Shown here piece by piece: positions 1-10,625 of a stretch of 64,000 nucleotides of DNA. Numbering within the stretch: the first letter of the stretch is position 1; every line of letters starts with the position of its first letter. The notes beneath the pieces are model-generated. The model searched no databases. It saw only the letters and a program-made list of their open reading frames with translations, and had not been told where the DNA came from. This stretch comes from Podospora pseudocomata (taxonomy: Eukaryota > Ascomycota > Sordariomycetes > Sordariales > Podosporaceae): the NCBI RefSeq assembly GCF_035222375.1, contig NW_026946363.1, positions 558,001-622,000 of the forward strand, read 5' to 3'. The position numbers were made by a program, and so were the translations under genes.

Positions 1-1527
1 GCAATGGCTGCGAACCCCGGTGGTAAAAGCTCTGGCTTGTGAATATCCCCCACATCATACCCTGAAAATCCACGTAATCCTCCGCGGAATAAAAAGTGTT
101 CCACCAGGGCAATGGCAACATAGATCGAAAGCCAATATCCCGTGCTCAACACGAACGTCTCGAGCCAGGTTTCGAAGAGGTTGTACCCAGGAATACCAAT
201 CCCAACATACACTGCCGTCCCAAAGATAGTCCACACGAAGCGCGGCACTTGCTGAGTCTGTCTCGCCAGTGCCTGCAACGAGAACGAGACCGAATAGATA
301 TTGGGGCAGTTGGTCGCAATGATCGAGAGCGCCACCAGGATAAGACAGGCCTTGTCAAACCCAGGTTCAACATTCGGCGTCAACACAGCCGCCATGAGAC
401 CTCCAACACCTGCGTTCTCGTAGTGCTTTTGGTATTCCTCATTCTTGACCAGAGCCGTAGAAATAGCAGCCCCGAGGAGCATGACAAATATAAGAGGAAA
501 CGTCAGCCCAGAAAACACCCAGAGAAAGGTCGACCTGGTTGATCGTGTCGAGGGCTGATAGACACTATAATCAGCCGAGTATGCCGACCAACCGACAGCA
601 AACCCAAAGACAGCTCCGATGTATGAAAGAACAGCTCCCCTCTCACTTGGCCCCGTGGCCAGAGGCAGGAGGCTGTCGAACTCTCCGGATTTTATGAAAG
701 CCCCCATGGCAACAAGAAAAACCACAAAGCACGGAATCCACGCGTACCGTTCGTAGAAGTGAACAGCTTTGTAACCCAACAAGCAGATAATCAGCGTTGC
801 CAAAGACACAATGAGAATCCCGGCCCAGCCGGGAATATCAGGGTTGACGGCCTTCAACAGCTGAGCTCCAACGATGGCATTGACAGATGCCCACCCAAGA
901 CAGGTGATAATCTGAAATATCGCAACTACCTTAGGTCAGCAGCTATGGTTATTCACACAGAACTTGGACGACTCACTAAGTTTGACCGCATAGTGTCCAA
1001 ACCAAAACCTGGACAGAATAATCTGTCTTAACCCAAACTTTGGCCCAAAAAGTGCAAAGAAGCAAACGGGGAGAACTCCGAGTATGTTGACGAGTACAAT
1101 AATCAACGCGGCATCCACAAAGCCCAGTCCAAAGATTGGCACGGCCACGGCCCCCAGAGCAAAAGTAGGCATCCCCATGTTGGCTGCCAGCCACTATATT
1201 CACAGCTTATGTCAGTCTCTGAACTTGTATCAGATATTTGGGTTAACAGAAGACAGGACCTACCACGCCGCCCATCTTGGAAGCCCTTGTATCTCTCCTC
1301 TCATCCTCCGGCACCCGCTCAACACCCCGCTCTTCCACGCCATAACTACCGGCAAACCTTTGAAGCCTAGAAAAGAACCAGCTCTTGTCGCTCTCAAGGA
1401 CAACACCTTCTCTGCTGCTGGAAGCGGTGATGAAACCTTCATCACCGGTGTCTGATGCACGGGTCTTTTCGTGGGTGTAACTTTCGATGTCCGTTTTCGA
1501 CTGCGGTGGAAATGTGGACAGGCCCAT
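1..1527 (-). CDS. fcy2: Fcy2-type purine-cytosine permease (NCS1 family), 3' end outside window
   Basis: Plasma-membrane proton symporter for purines and cytosine of the NCS1/Fcy type. Exons I support: 1527-1264, 1193-977 and 925 to the left edge, with introns of 70 nt and 51 nt. About 468 residues are visible of a family length near 500-530, so only the C-terminal tail is missing. The N-terminal cytosolic part carries the family signature GVEERGVERVPEDER. It is followed by WLAANM at the start of the membrane domain, then SRFWFGHYAVKL, and CLGWASVNAIVGAQLL in the next exon. Later segments include GFAVGWSAYSADYS and a tail motif LVEHFLFR. The second intron was placed with acceptor GTAG at 926-929, because only that acceptor keeps the frame (KL-IAIFQIIT). 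Start ATG at 1527 is the first in-frame ATG after a TA-rich leader. Substrate specificity cannot be read from sequence alone. Confidence 0.88.
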
Positions 1528-3452
1528 TGTGTTGCTATTCGAACAAAAATATAGTGGATAATTACGCCAGGAAAACTTAGATACTGCCAGTAGTCTAAGA
1601 ACACAGGCCCTGGAAAGGATGTAAGAATACAAGGGGAAGTCCTCAGAACTGGAAAGCACAGGGCAACCTAACGTAGCTGCCTTGCAGATATATATATTCT
1701 GATATTCAGGAAAAGAACTCTGCAGGGGAAAGAACTTTGCAAAGGTGGGAAAGAGGGACAGGCAAGGTGGTGAAGGGAATCACTGCATAAGGCCAAGAGA
1801 CACGCATGCTCGCCCCTTCCTTCCATGCTTCTGCCCGTGGCCATGGTGACTATGGGCTGCTGTGTATCGCGGAACAGATGCATGCCATCGGCTGCATGAT
1901 GATAACACTCTTTCCTCGGTATAGTAGAGGGGAAGTGAAGATGATGATGGCCCGGGTTACCCCAACAACGCCACTGTGTCTCAGTTCTCCCGGTTCGCCC
2001 CGGGGCTCTGGGTTAGGAGACTCGTCGGTTGACGGTTGACTGGAATGTAGTCAACATTCATGAGCACTACATCAAGATAACCACCACAAAGATCATCACT
2101 TAAGAGGAGAAGCCCTGTGCAACCACACATCAGCACCACCCCAACCACAAAACCACGTTGTCAACCTTCCACTGGTCCGCTCGCAAAAACGAAAAAACTC
2201 CCATCATCACACACAGCCTTTTCCAGAACCAAGAAACAATAACAAGCGCCATGTTTGCCCCTCCCAGCGTCAAGCCAGACCTACCGGTCCACCATGTAAG
2301 CTTTTGTCCCACGTTGCACACCCCATACCAAGCCCGCGCCAATATATTCCCTCTCCACGACATGAAGCTATACCCCCAAGATGGAGAACCAACCACAGTA
2401 AGCAGCACCCTCGCATCTCATGCAATGCAAACGCACCTCCTTCTGGTACTTTTACCCATCCATGCCCAAAGTCCTGGATCTAGTAGTGATAGATAAGATG
2501 GCCCCAACTTCCCATCCCACTGCCGGTACCTTTGTCATTGGTCTAAAACAATGTTACACACCACTTAACAGAAAAAAGAAGAAACGGGAAGGAACCGCCC
2601 CTCAACTCCCGGATTCCCTTCCCGCGTCTATCTACTATACTTTGCCTTTTAGATCCGAGCAGTCAAATCAGGAGCTTTGGTAAATCTTACGGTAGACAGG
2701 TGGGTGGTATATGACGGGTGCTGTGAGATTTTAGTCAAGGGGAGCTAGCAAGTGAGAGTGTCACACAAAACCGACATATCCAGATCTCACCTAGCTTGGC
2801 TTTACAGTCCAACAAGATGACAAGCCGATCACCGACTTTTACATTTCGCAATGAACCCTTCCAAAGGACCTATCTCACTAATCCAAGCCTGATCGCCATC
2901 TCAAAAGAACCCACTCGTCTATCTCCAACATATCCTCTTCTCTGCCAGGATGCAGTGTAACCACCACAACCCTCCCCCCTGGCCCCCATGTCTTGTTTCG
3001 CCTTGTCTCGTCTCTCTTTTCCTCTTGTATACACTCGGCCCGCCTCACCGCTTCTCTCCCCCCCCTCTCTCTTTCTCTCTTCAAGTTGAAACAGAAACAT
3101 CTCATCCCACTGACGGTTGTCCTACCAAAAACACGTTTGGATCGAAAGACCACAAGGAACATATAGAACAAATCCCAGTCTCGGATCTTAATTGGACAAC
3201 GCACACACCACTGGGTTCACAGAAGAAAAGGGGGGTTTTGATACAGCAGATAATACCACCGCAGAAGAGTGCATTGCATACATGCTGTCTACTTTGACAT
3301 TACATCCAACTTGCCATATCTCGCTGCCAAATCTGAGGTTCCAAAAACCTGTCATGTGCAACCATAACCCTCAGCCTCGGCATGATTTCCCCCCCTTTTT
3401 CTCATAGCGTACAACCTTTACATCACCCACCCCACCCATAAAACAAGCCCTC
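1528..3452. other. Intergenic: fcy2 promoter and dus3 downstream region
   Basis: No gene recognised between two minus-strand genes. A TATATATAT tract at 1687-1697 lies about 160 nt upstream of the fcy2 start and could serve as a TATA element. A pyrimidine-rich tract (2960-3080) looks untranslated. Open frames at 2158-2496 and 2420-2683 (plus) have no recognisable similarity. A short frame from ATG 2250 ends in a clean GTAAGC donor at 2295, but I could not find a convincing continuation. Confidence 0.5.
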
Positions 3453-5680
3453 TCAACCCTCCGCCTCGATCTCATACGAGTTTGACTTGTGCTTAGGCGT
3501 AAAAGAAAACGTAGCAGGTGCCGGGCCGAGGAACATCTCACTAGAATATCAAACAAAACATCAGCAAACAGCCCCACCAACAGATCGAAACTGACATGAA
3601 CAAACCTGATCTTGATCCAATCCTTATAATCCTTACTCGCAAGCAACGTCTCAAGCTCATTTCTTCCCTTGTACGCCGGCGGCCTCTCATTGATACTCGG
3701 CGGCAGATACTCCAGCAGCCCAATAGGAACATACCGGCTGAAGAAGCTCAAAAACTCCAGCAGGAACCTCCTCGTGTAGTTGATCCCCAGCTCGTCTGAC
3801 CCCCAAGCCTCCATTCCATACCGGGCAAATTTCTCAATGTACCCCAACCGCTCCGTGGCCGACTTGTCCAAGTACTGACCAGTCTGGATCTCCTCGTAGA
3901 TCCAGGGCTTGATGATCGCTCCTCTGCCAATCATAACCGTGTCCACCTTGGCGTTGTCGACGTGGTCAAAGTAGTCAATGTGCGAATAGCAATCGCCGTT
4001 GCCAATGAAGAACATCCTCCCGCCATTGGGTAGAGTTCGTTCATCGACTTCGCGAATGGTGTCGGTGAGGCTGTCAGTTTTCTCGTTCAAGCGCTTGATC
4101 ACGGCGGCCGTCTCAGCGATGTACTCCCAGTTGGCCGCGCGGGTGTACCGTTGCTGTCTTGTTCGGCCGTGAAGCGTCACAGCCGCGCAGCCGGGAGCTC
4201 CCAGAATATCACGATGCTCCTCACTGCCAAGGGCGAGCCTCTCGATGTTCTTTTGGGCCGTGAACTTGTCATCACGGACGCCCATTCTGATTTTGGCCGT
4301 GATGGGAACGTCATCAGAGACGGCGTTCATGCCTCTGATCATACGCTCCAGCTTGGAGGGAGCATCCAAGAGGGCAGATCCAGCACCCGACTTGTAGAGC
4401 ATGTCAATCGGGCAGCCGCAGTTTAGATCGATCAGCCGGAGATGTGGGAGGAAGCGAGCCAAGGCTTCGGTAGACTTGATGGCAACCCAGGGAACGTTGG
4501 CTGCAATCTGAGCGCCAAACTTGAGATCCTTCGAGTTGTCGTAACCTTGAGCAACGGGCCCATCGCCATTGAAGCGAGGGGGTGTGGTCTCACTCTTGTG
4601 GGCTCTCATCAGAGTCCAGTCAGACTTGGCACCTTGGAGTAAGGGCATGCCCATGGCCATTTCCGAGTAGGTCAACTCGCATCCCAAGTCGACGCAAAGA
4701 CGGCGGAATGGCAGGTTCCCTTGGGTTGTCAAGGGCGCCAAAGCCGGTGTTTCCCTTCCAAAGTAAAGCCTTTTCTTCTCCGAGGGCTTAAAAGGTGGCT
4801 CGACGTACATTGCCCTGTAGTCCAGCGCCTCAGCACCGCCATCCTTTTGCTTGTGGTGATGGTCACGGAAAATCTGAGTATCTTTTTCCAGCCATTTTAG
4901 ATACTTGTCCGACTTTTCAAACTGGACTCGTTTCCGGGAGAGGTCAATCTTGATCTGGCCTTCCACGTTGTTCACCACCTCGGTATTGGCGTCACCGGTA
5001 TCCCCATCGTCGGGGTAAGTGTTGCCATCTTTGTCTGTGAGAACTAGCTCCTTGCGCCCATCTTCGTGCTCGACCTCCTTGCTATGACTTGACACAAACA
5101 AGCAACGCCAGCCAGACGGGCACTTTCCAAATTTCTCAAGAGTAGGGCATTTTCCTCCAAAGGTTTCCAGGTCTGCACGGCGGCCCTCCTTCAGGTACTT
5201 TCGGATATCATGGAGGCCATTGCACCGCTCACCAAACTTGCAAGACCTGGGAGAGAACTCGGGAGTCCAGGCAACGGAATTGCAAAGGCGTTGAGCATCA
5301 GAAAAGGTGCCAAAGGTTCTCTCCTTGTTTTGGCCTGTCTTCTTTTTCCTCTTTCCTCCTTTCCCAGCATCGCGACTATCTCCTTGCTGCTGGTGTTCAA
5401 TGGTGCCTCTTCCCTCAGCCTCATCATCATCAATGACATCAGGCACAACAACCTTTGCCGACTGACCAGGGGCAACGATAAGGTACTCGGCCTTGATGGG
5501 GGCGACACCCTTCACTCTGTCCACAGGCGACTTTTTCGTTGTGCCGTTTTGAGTTTCAGCAGGCTCATCAAACCTCTGTCGCTTAGAAGCTGGCTCATCA
5601 TGAGTGGGTTCCTGCTGCTGAGGGGTGGCCTTATCGTGAATCTCATCCTGCGACCGCTTCGTTGACTCCTGGGGCTCCAT
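3453..5680 (-). CDS. dus3: tRNA-dihydrouridine(47) synthase DUS3
   Basis: FMN-dependent enzyme that reduces uridine 47 in the variable loop of cytoplasmic tRNAs using NAD(P)H. Two exons (5680-3606 and 3540-3453, 65-nt intron) give 720 aa, normal for the family. Domains in order: a disordered charged N-terminus; two CCCH zinc fingers at about residues 145-200 ([11 protein letters not shown] and [16 protein letters not shown]), typical of DUS3 and not other DUS enzymes; then the TIM-barrel catalytic domain from about 325, with DLNCGCPID holding the catalytic Cys near 423 and [10 protein letters not shown] following. The barrel continues with [13 protein letters not shown] and FIGNGD. The short last exon encodes the conserved ending MFLGPAP...[11 protein letters not shown], which confirms the intron. 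The open frame extends upstream of 5680 only through a TTG, so I take ATG 5680, which has A at -3 and G at +4. Confidence 0.93.
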
Positions 5681-7202
5681 GATCGCTTTTCGGATTGGCG
5701 ATTCTCTCGACCCGGATGTCAACAACTGTGTCTCCGCCGGCAAACGTGAGGTGACGAATTGTCCAATCTGAGATCAAGCTTGCTTTTTTTTTTCTGCCGT
5801 CCACTGGAAGTGGGCTGAACGCTTGCAGTTGCAGAGCTCTGAAAGACTTTACCCCACAGCGGGGTTTGACAAGCAGTTGGGTGGGTGCAACACTTGCGGT
5901 CCTGCGTTGCTGCTGTGAAGGCGGGAGTTGCTCTTGGAGTGGGGGCCAGATCTTTTTTGCAACCAGGAATCTCAAAAGCCCATTTTGAAGCTCACCGCTC
6001 ATTGGGCATGTCTCCAAATCGAAGGTTCTGCCGAATCTTCTATGGATGAAAAGCAAAAGTCGGACGAAACCTTACAAGAAGCTTTTAGCTGTTTTCCCCT
6101 GGCGGGCATCTCCACACTTCGGCCTCGCCCAGTGCGACCGGCTCGCCGGCAGTTCACCCTTCGGCCGGGTTCAGTTTAGGGAGCGGGATCGGATCTGGGA
6201 ACAAAACAAATGGAAACGCCGCTTGATGGATACGGCAGCCGATTGGTTTAGTTCCCGAAGACTGGCAGCTAACAGTCCACCAAGCGGGCCAGCTTAGAGA
6301 TCGTACTGTAAAGAGATCTTAATCCCACGTCGGGACGGCTTTCTAAGAACCGAGACCGAGCGTTTGCTCCTGTCGTCGTGTGCCTTTGCCACTTATGATT
6401 CGAGATCAAGAATTATCAAACCAGGTGAAAAGATGTTCCGGAACCAGGCTTACACGAACTGAATCTTCAAAGGTGCCATATGTAACCACGGGACGAACAG
6501 CATGAGGACCGATATAGCATGTCATCTCCGTAGCCAGACCTCCGCTGTTCTTGGATCCATATGCCGCTGAGTGGGGGTCCGGAACCTGCTTCTGGCCTTA
6601 CTGATGGCCTGGCAGGTGATGTGAAGACGGGCACTCGGGGAGTTGTATCCCCGATCTGAGAGAGGTTCCTCGCATTCCTCTCTGATCCAGACATCCCCAG
6701 AAAATGAAGCTTGTCACAGATCGTGAGCCGATGTTGCGCAAACGCGAGACGAATGGTCCTCTTGCTTGGGGGTGGGGGTACCACACCCAATCAGGGGCAC
6801 TTCAATGCCCGGTTACGTCTCGGGCGGTGTGGGCGGCACCTAGGGTTCTCCACGTTGTACGAACAATACAGGGGGTCTCAGTTAGGGAAAACGCGAAAAC
6901 GACGGCGCCATTCAGGGCTGACATCTGTGACATGCTCCCGCTGCGGACTACCTTCCAATTCCATTCGTGGTTTATCCAGTCCTGCATCGCCCACCTCTGC
7001 CACCACCTTAGCCAGCGTCATTGCCCATCGCCTCTTCTCTCCCCCAAACTCCCCGCGATTTGCAACAAGAGACCAAAGAAAATAAGCTGCCGATCGGAGC
7101 TGTCACTGAAACCACCTGCACGCGTCTGTGGTGTCGTTCAAACGACGAACCCCGCCGCCCCCCGTGTCGTCCATGCTCGAGCAATGATCATTCGACCCCA
7201 CA
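5681..7202. other. Intergenic: divergent promoter region of dus3 and kelch gene
   Basis: About 1.5 kb between divergently transcribed genes. No ORF with recognisable similarity on either strand; the longest open frames (6704-7210 and 6711-7085, plus) overlap each other in different frames and look random. Nothing else seen. Confidence 0.5.
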
Positions 7203-8939
7203 ATGGCTGACCAGGCCAGAGCAACATCACGAGACAAGACGCCGCAGTCACCGCACAGCAAGAACAAGGTTGTGCGCTCACAAAAGATATCCCAGGTGAC
7301 GTCGCCGACAGAGCCGCGCGCTCCGACCCCATTAGGGGGAGATCTCTACGACCACAGCCCCGTCCAGGACCGTCCGCCGATACCCCGCTCCCATACACCA
7401 GGCCACCTCTCGTCTCGGAATCAAGACCGTCGAAACCAGTCTGGCGATCTCGCCCTCCGCCAGCGCTCCCAGTCAGCAGCAGGCCACACCTCGTCCCGAG
7501 CCGCTGCGGCAGGCATCCCACACTCCTACTCAACCACCTCCTTCTCCAGCAACCCTTCCGCAAGCAAAGCCCCTACCCCCAACTCAGCGCCCCCGTCCCG
7601 CCAGCCAACCATAACCGAGAATGGCGACAACAATAGCACCAGCAGTCTCACGGTCAACCTCACCCTCGGCCGCGACAGAGGCGATTCGGGCGCCTCGGCC
7701 GGAAGCGGCAAAGAATCCACGACCTCCACCACCCACCCCCGAAGACCAACCAACCTCCGCTCCACCTCCGCCATAGCCGGCGGCGGTCGTCCCCCAGGCG
7801 GAAGCCATGCCGCCCCTTCCCACCCCCGAGTCGGCACCGGCCGCGGCCAACCCGCCAAAGGCGCCGAAGTCTTCACCCCTTTCCCCCCTTTAACAAACCC
7901 CAAGACCGCCCCCGACGTTCTCGCGGCCCCATCATCAGGAATGTACTGGTCCCGCGCACCCACCTCGGGCACCCCCCATACCGCCCTCCGCGCTCACACC
8001 ACCACCCTCGTCGGGAGCAACGTCTTTGTCTTTGGCGGCTGCGACTCAAGAGCCTGCTTCAACGAGCTATACGTCCTCGACGCCGACGCCTTTTACTGGT
8101 CCACCCCCCACGTGGTAGGTGACGTCCCCGTCCCCCTCCGCGCAATGACTTGCACGGCGGTCGGCAAAAAATTAGTCATATTCGGAGGCGGCGACGGCCC
8201 GGCTTACTACAATGACGTCTACGTCCTCGACACGGTCAACTACCGGTGGTCAAAGCCCAAAATTATGGGGTCTGACCAGCCCGGACGAGTCCCCTCCAAA
8301 CGTCGAGCCCACACGGCATGTCTGTACAAAAGCGGGATTTATGTTTTTGGCGGTGGGGACGGGGAAAGAGCGTTGAATGACATTTGGCGGTTGGACGTGA
8401 GCGACTTTGGTAAGATGAGCTGGAAGCTGGTGTCTGGCCCGTCTCCGAGTTCGTCAACAACATCAGTGACGGACAGGGAAATCCGCCCCAAGGCTAGGGG
8501 TTACCACACTGCCAACATGGTCGGGTCCAAACTGATCATTTACGGGGGCTCAGACGGGGGGGAGTGTTTCAACGATGTTTGGGTCTACGACGTGGAAACG
8601 CACGTTTGGAAGCAGGTCAACATCCCGGTTACGTACAGGCGGCTGAGCCACACGGCGACGATAGTGGGGAGTTATCTCTTTGTGATTGGGGGGCATGACG
8701 GGAATGAATACAGTAATGATGTGCTGCTGCTGAATCTGGTGACGATGGGGTGGGACAGGAGGAAGGTGTATGGGCTGCCGCCGAGCGGGAGGGGGTATCA
8801 CGGGACGGTGCTGCACGACAGTCGGTTGTTGATGATTGGGGGGTTTGACGGGAGTGAGGTTTTTGGGGATGTTTGGGTTTTAGAGCTGGCGGTGCACGCT
8901 TATTATAGTCAGATTAGTCATTTTACGATTGAGATTTAG
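7203..8939 (+). CDS. Kelch-repeat beta-propeller protein
   Basis: Single exon, 578 aa, starting at an ATG in good context (CACAATGG). Residues 1 to about 240 are disordered and rich in Ser, Pro, Thr, Arg and Gly. Residues about 247-570 form a series of kelch repeats. They are recognisable by repeated GG doublets after hydrophobic strands (VFVFGGCD, LVIFGGGD, IYVFGGGD, LIIYGGSD, LFVIGGHD, LLMIGGFD), each followed by Tyr-Asn/Phe-Asn-D-V and a Trp about ten residues later. Six such GG motifs fit one propeller. Kelch propellers bind proteins; fungal relatives act in polarity, Ras signalling or ubiquitin ligases, but nothing here decides between these, and there is no BTB, F-box, Rho-GEF or coiled-coil domain. 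Codon choice switches sharply from C-ending in the 5' half to G-ending after about 8290. Confidence 0.85.
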   Translation: MADQARATSRDKTPQSPHSKNKVVRSQKISQVTSPTEPRAPTPLGGDLYDHSPVQDRPPIPRSHTPGHLSSRNQDRRNQSGDLALRQRSQSAAGHTSSRAAAAGIPHSYSTTSFSSNPSASKAPTPNSAPPSRQPTITENGDNNSTSSLTVNLTLGRDRGDSGASAGSGKESTTSTTHPRRPTNLRSTSAIAGGGRPPGGSHAAPSHPRVGTGRGQPAKGAEVFTPFPPLTNPKTAPDVLAAPSSGMYWSRAPTSGTPHTALRAHTTTLVGSNVFVFGGCDSRACFNELYVLDADAFYWSTPHVVGDVPVPLRAMTCTAVGKKLVIFGGGDGPAYYNDVYVLDTVNYRWSKPKIMGSDQPGRVPSKRRAHTACLYKSGIYVFGGGDGERALNDIWRLDVSDFGKMSWKLVSGPSPSSSTTSVTDREIRPKARGYHTANMVGSKLIIYGGSDGGECFNDVWVYDVETHVWKQVNIPVTYRRLSHTATIVGSYLFVIGGHDGNEYSNDVLLLNLVTMGWDRRKVYGLPPSGRGYHGTVLHDSRLLMIGGFDGSEVFGDVWVLELAVHAYYSQISHFTIEI

Positions 8940-9836
8940 GGAGGGGAAGAGGCTTTTCCAAGATGGAGAGTCTTATGGATTGGAAAGAGGCTTTGTTCGT
9001 TTTTGGGGTCATGTATCAAAGCGAGATGTTTTTTGGGCCTTTTTGTTTTGGACAGTTTATTGTTTTGCTATCTTCTTTTTATTTATTTCCCCTTTACATG
9101 TTTACGTTTCTGAAAAAGAGGAGAGCAGCGATTCGGGAAAATGGGCTGGGCAAAGAGGTCGGTGGCAGGGCAGGGTTGATTTAAAAGACTGTTTATCATG
9201 TCCGTAACTTTTCTGAGAGCCTCACAGTCTAAGAGTCTCTTCATTCAAGAGACGAAACAATAAAACACTAGAAATACTGCAAAAGATATCCTATACATTG
9301 TAGTCATCTCTGTAAATTTACTGCTGCTAGTCAAAGCACAACCATCCTCCTTTTGAATAGTATCCCCATCCTCCTCACTTTGCTCGCCATGCCATGCAAT
9401 TCATTTCTTTCTGTCCCACGCAAAAGGCTAAAAAAAAAAAGACCAACAAGAATCATTTCATAACAACAAGTAATCGTACAGAGAAGAACGAAACGGTAGA
9501 AAGCAAACAAATCCCAGAACGCCACCAAGAGACAAAGTCTATCTGTGTTGGGTAGAACGTTTCTTTTTGCCCACAGCAACCCGGGGAAAAGTAGTAAACC
9601 TCCTTCAACACCCAATAAAACCAAAAAAAGAGAAAGATCCAGATCCGTAATGTAAGGAAAAGAAGAAGCGCAAGATTTTTTGTCGTTGTTGTACAAGACT
9701 AGAAGCCATGATGGCTCCTAAAAGGTGGACGGCGTTGATGAACGGGCATCATCAAGAGTCGCTGTACCGTAAGGATCATTCGAGTCCGAAAGGCCGGATA
9801 GATCGTGTCGTGACATTTGAGAATTAAGGGAGTTGC
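8940..9836. other. Intergenic: convergent 3' ends of kelch gene and rcf2
   Basis: About 900 nt between convergent genes, AT-richer than the coding flanks and with A- and T-runs (for example 9428-9439). It fits two 3' untranslated regions. No further gene seen. Confidence 0.55.
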
Positions 9837-10625
9837 TTAAGAAGCAGGGGCCTTCTCCTTCTTCTCAAGAGCAGCCACGTGCTTCTTCTGCTCGGCGAGT
9901 CTGCGCTCCTCAGCCTCGACCATATCTATTACCATATTAGCTTCCGTTCCGTACCCATTCAGATTCTTATTAAAAAAAGACATACCCTGCCACAAGTTCT
10001 GCCCCTCATAATCCTCCTTCCTCACCCTCTTCTCAATCAGATGCTTGTGCTCCGGATCCTCCGGATCAACAACCATAACAGTCTCCCACCTCCCCTTGCC
10101 CGCCTTCGCATCCGCCGTCTCAAACGCGGCGGTAGCAATCAGCACCGCCAGCGTCAACCCTTGGGCGTACATTCTCGCCTGCACCAGCTTCTGGCTTCCG
10201 CTCAGATACTTATTCTTCCCCACCATCGCCAGCGCGAGACCCATCGCCGCAATCCAAGATGTGAACACAATAGAGTACCTGTTCTCCCGTCCCCAATCCA
10301 TCAGCTTCTCCGTGTCACTCTTGGCCGCGGCGCGAGCCTCGGCGGCCGCCTTGTGGGAGGCGTCCATGTAGTTGTACATGGAATCGTGCGAGCGCTGGAA
10401 GTCGATGGAGTATCTCTCGGCCCAGACGATGGCGCCAAAGGTGCCGGTCGAGGTGACGAGGAAGGAGCGGAAGGGGAGGGTGAGGTTGCGGATGGTGGGG
10501 TAGCGCTTTGAGCCGGCGATTACACCACCCAGACCGAGGGCAAGGCCGACGGAGCCGCCGATGAGACCACCCTTGAGGACGACCTTGAAGTGGGCGTCTT
10601 CCTCTTCCTTGGAGATGATCTTCAT
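9837..10625 (-). CDS. rcf2: Respiratory supercomplex factor 2 homologue, HIG1 domain
   Basis: Mitochondrial inner-membrane protein that associates with cytochrome c oxidase and the III-IV supercomplex. Two exons (10625-9986 and 9925-9837) give 242 aa. The N-terminus starts MKIISKEEEDAHFK, as in fungal Rcf2, then a glycine-rich hydrophobic segment (residues about 18-38) and a second one (about 52-70). The HIG1 domain lies at about 112-172, with two hydrophobic helices flanking the QARMYAQ motif. The end LWQDMVEAEERR is conserved and is restored only by splicing. The intron 9926-9985 is 60 nt, a multiple of three, and has no in-frame stop, so the unspliced message is also open. The ATG at 10625 is chosen over an upstream in-frame ATG at 10736 because homologous sequence begins there. 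The gene is C-rich in its 5' half and G-rich at its 3' end on the coding strand. Confidence 0.9.
   Translation of the reverse strand: MKIISKEEEDAHFKVVLKGGLIGGSVGLALGLGGVIAGSKRYPTIRNLTLPFRSFLVTSTGTFGAIVWAERYSIDFQRSHDSMYNYMDASHKAAAEARAAAKSDTEKLMDWGRENRYSIVFTSWIAAMGLALAMVGKNKYLSGSQKLVQARMYAQGLTLAVLIATAAFETADAKAGKGRWETVMVVDPEDPEHKHLIEKRVRKEDYEGQNLWQGMSFFNKNLNGYGTEANMVIDMVEAEERRLAEQKKHVAALEKKEKAPAS

Noticed and set aside
5681-5743. Upstream extension of DUS3
   Set aside because: The extra 21 codons would begin at TTG; ATG 5680 has a better context and fits the family.
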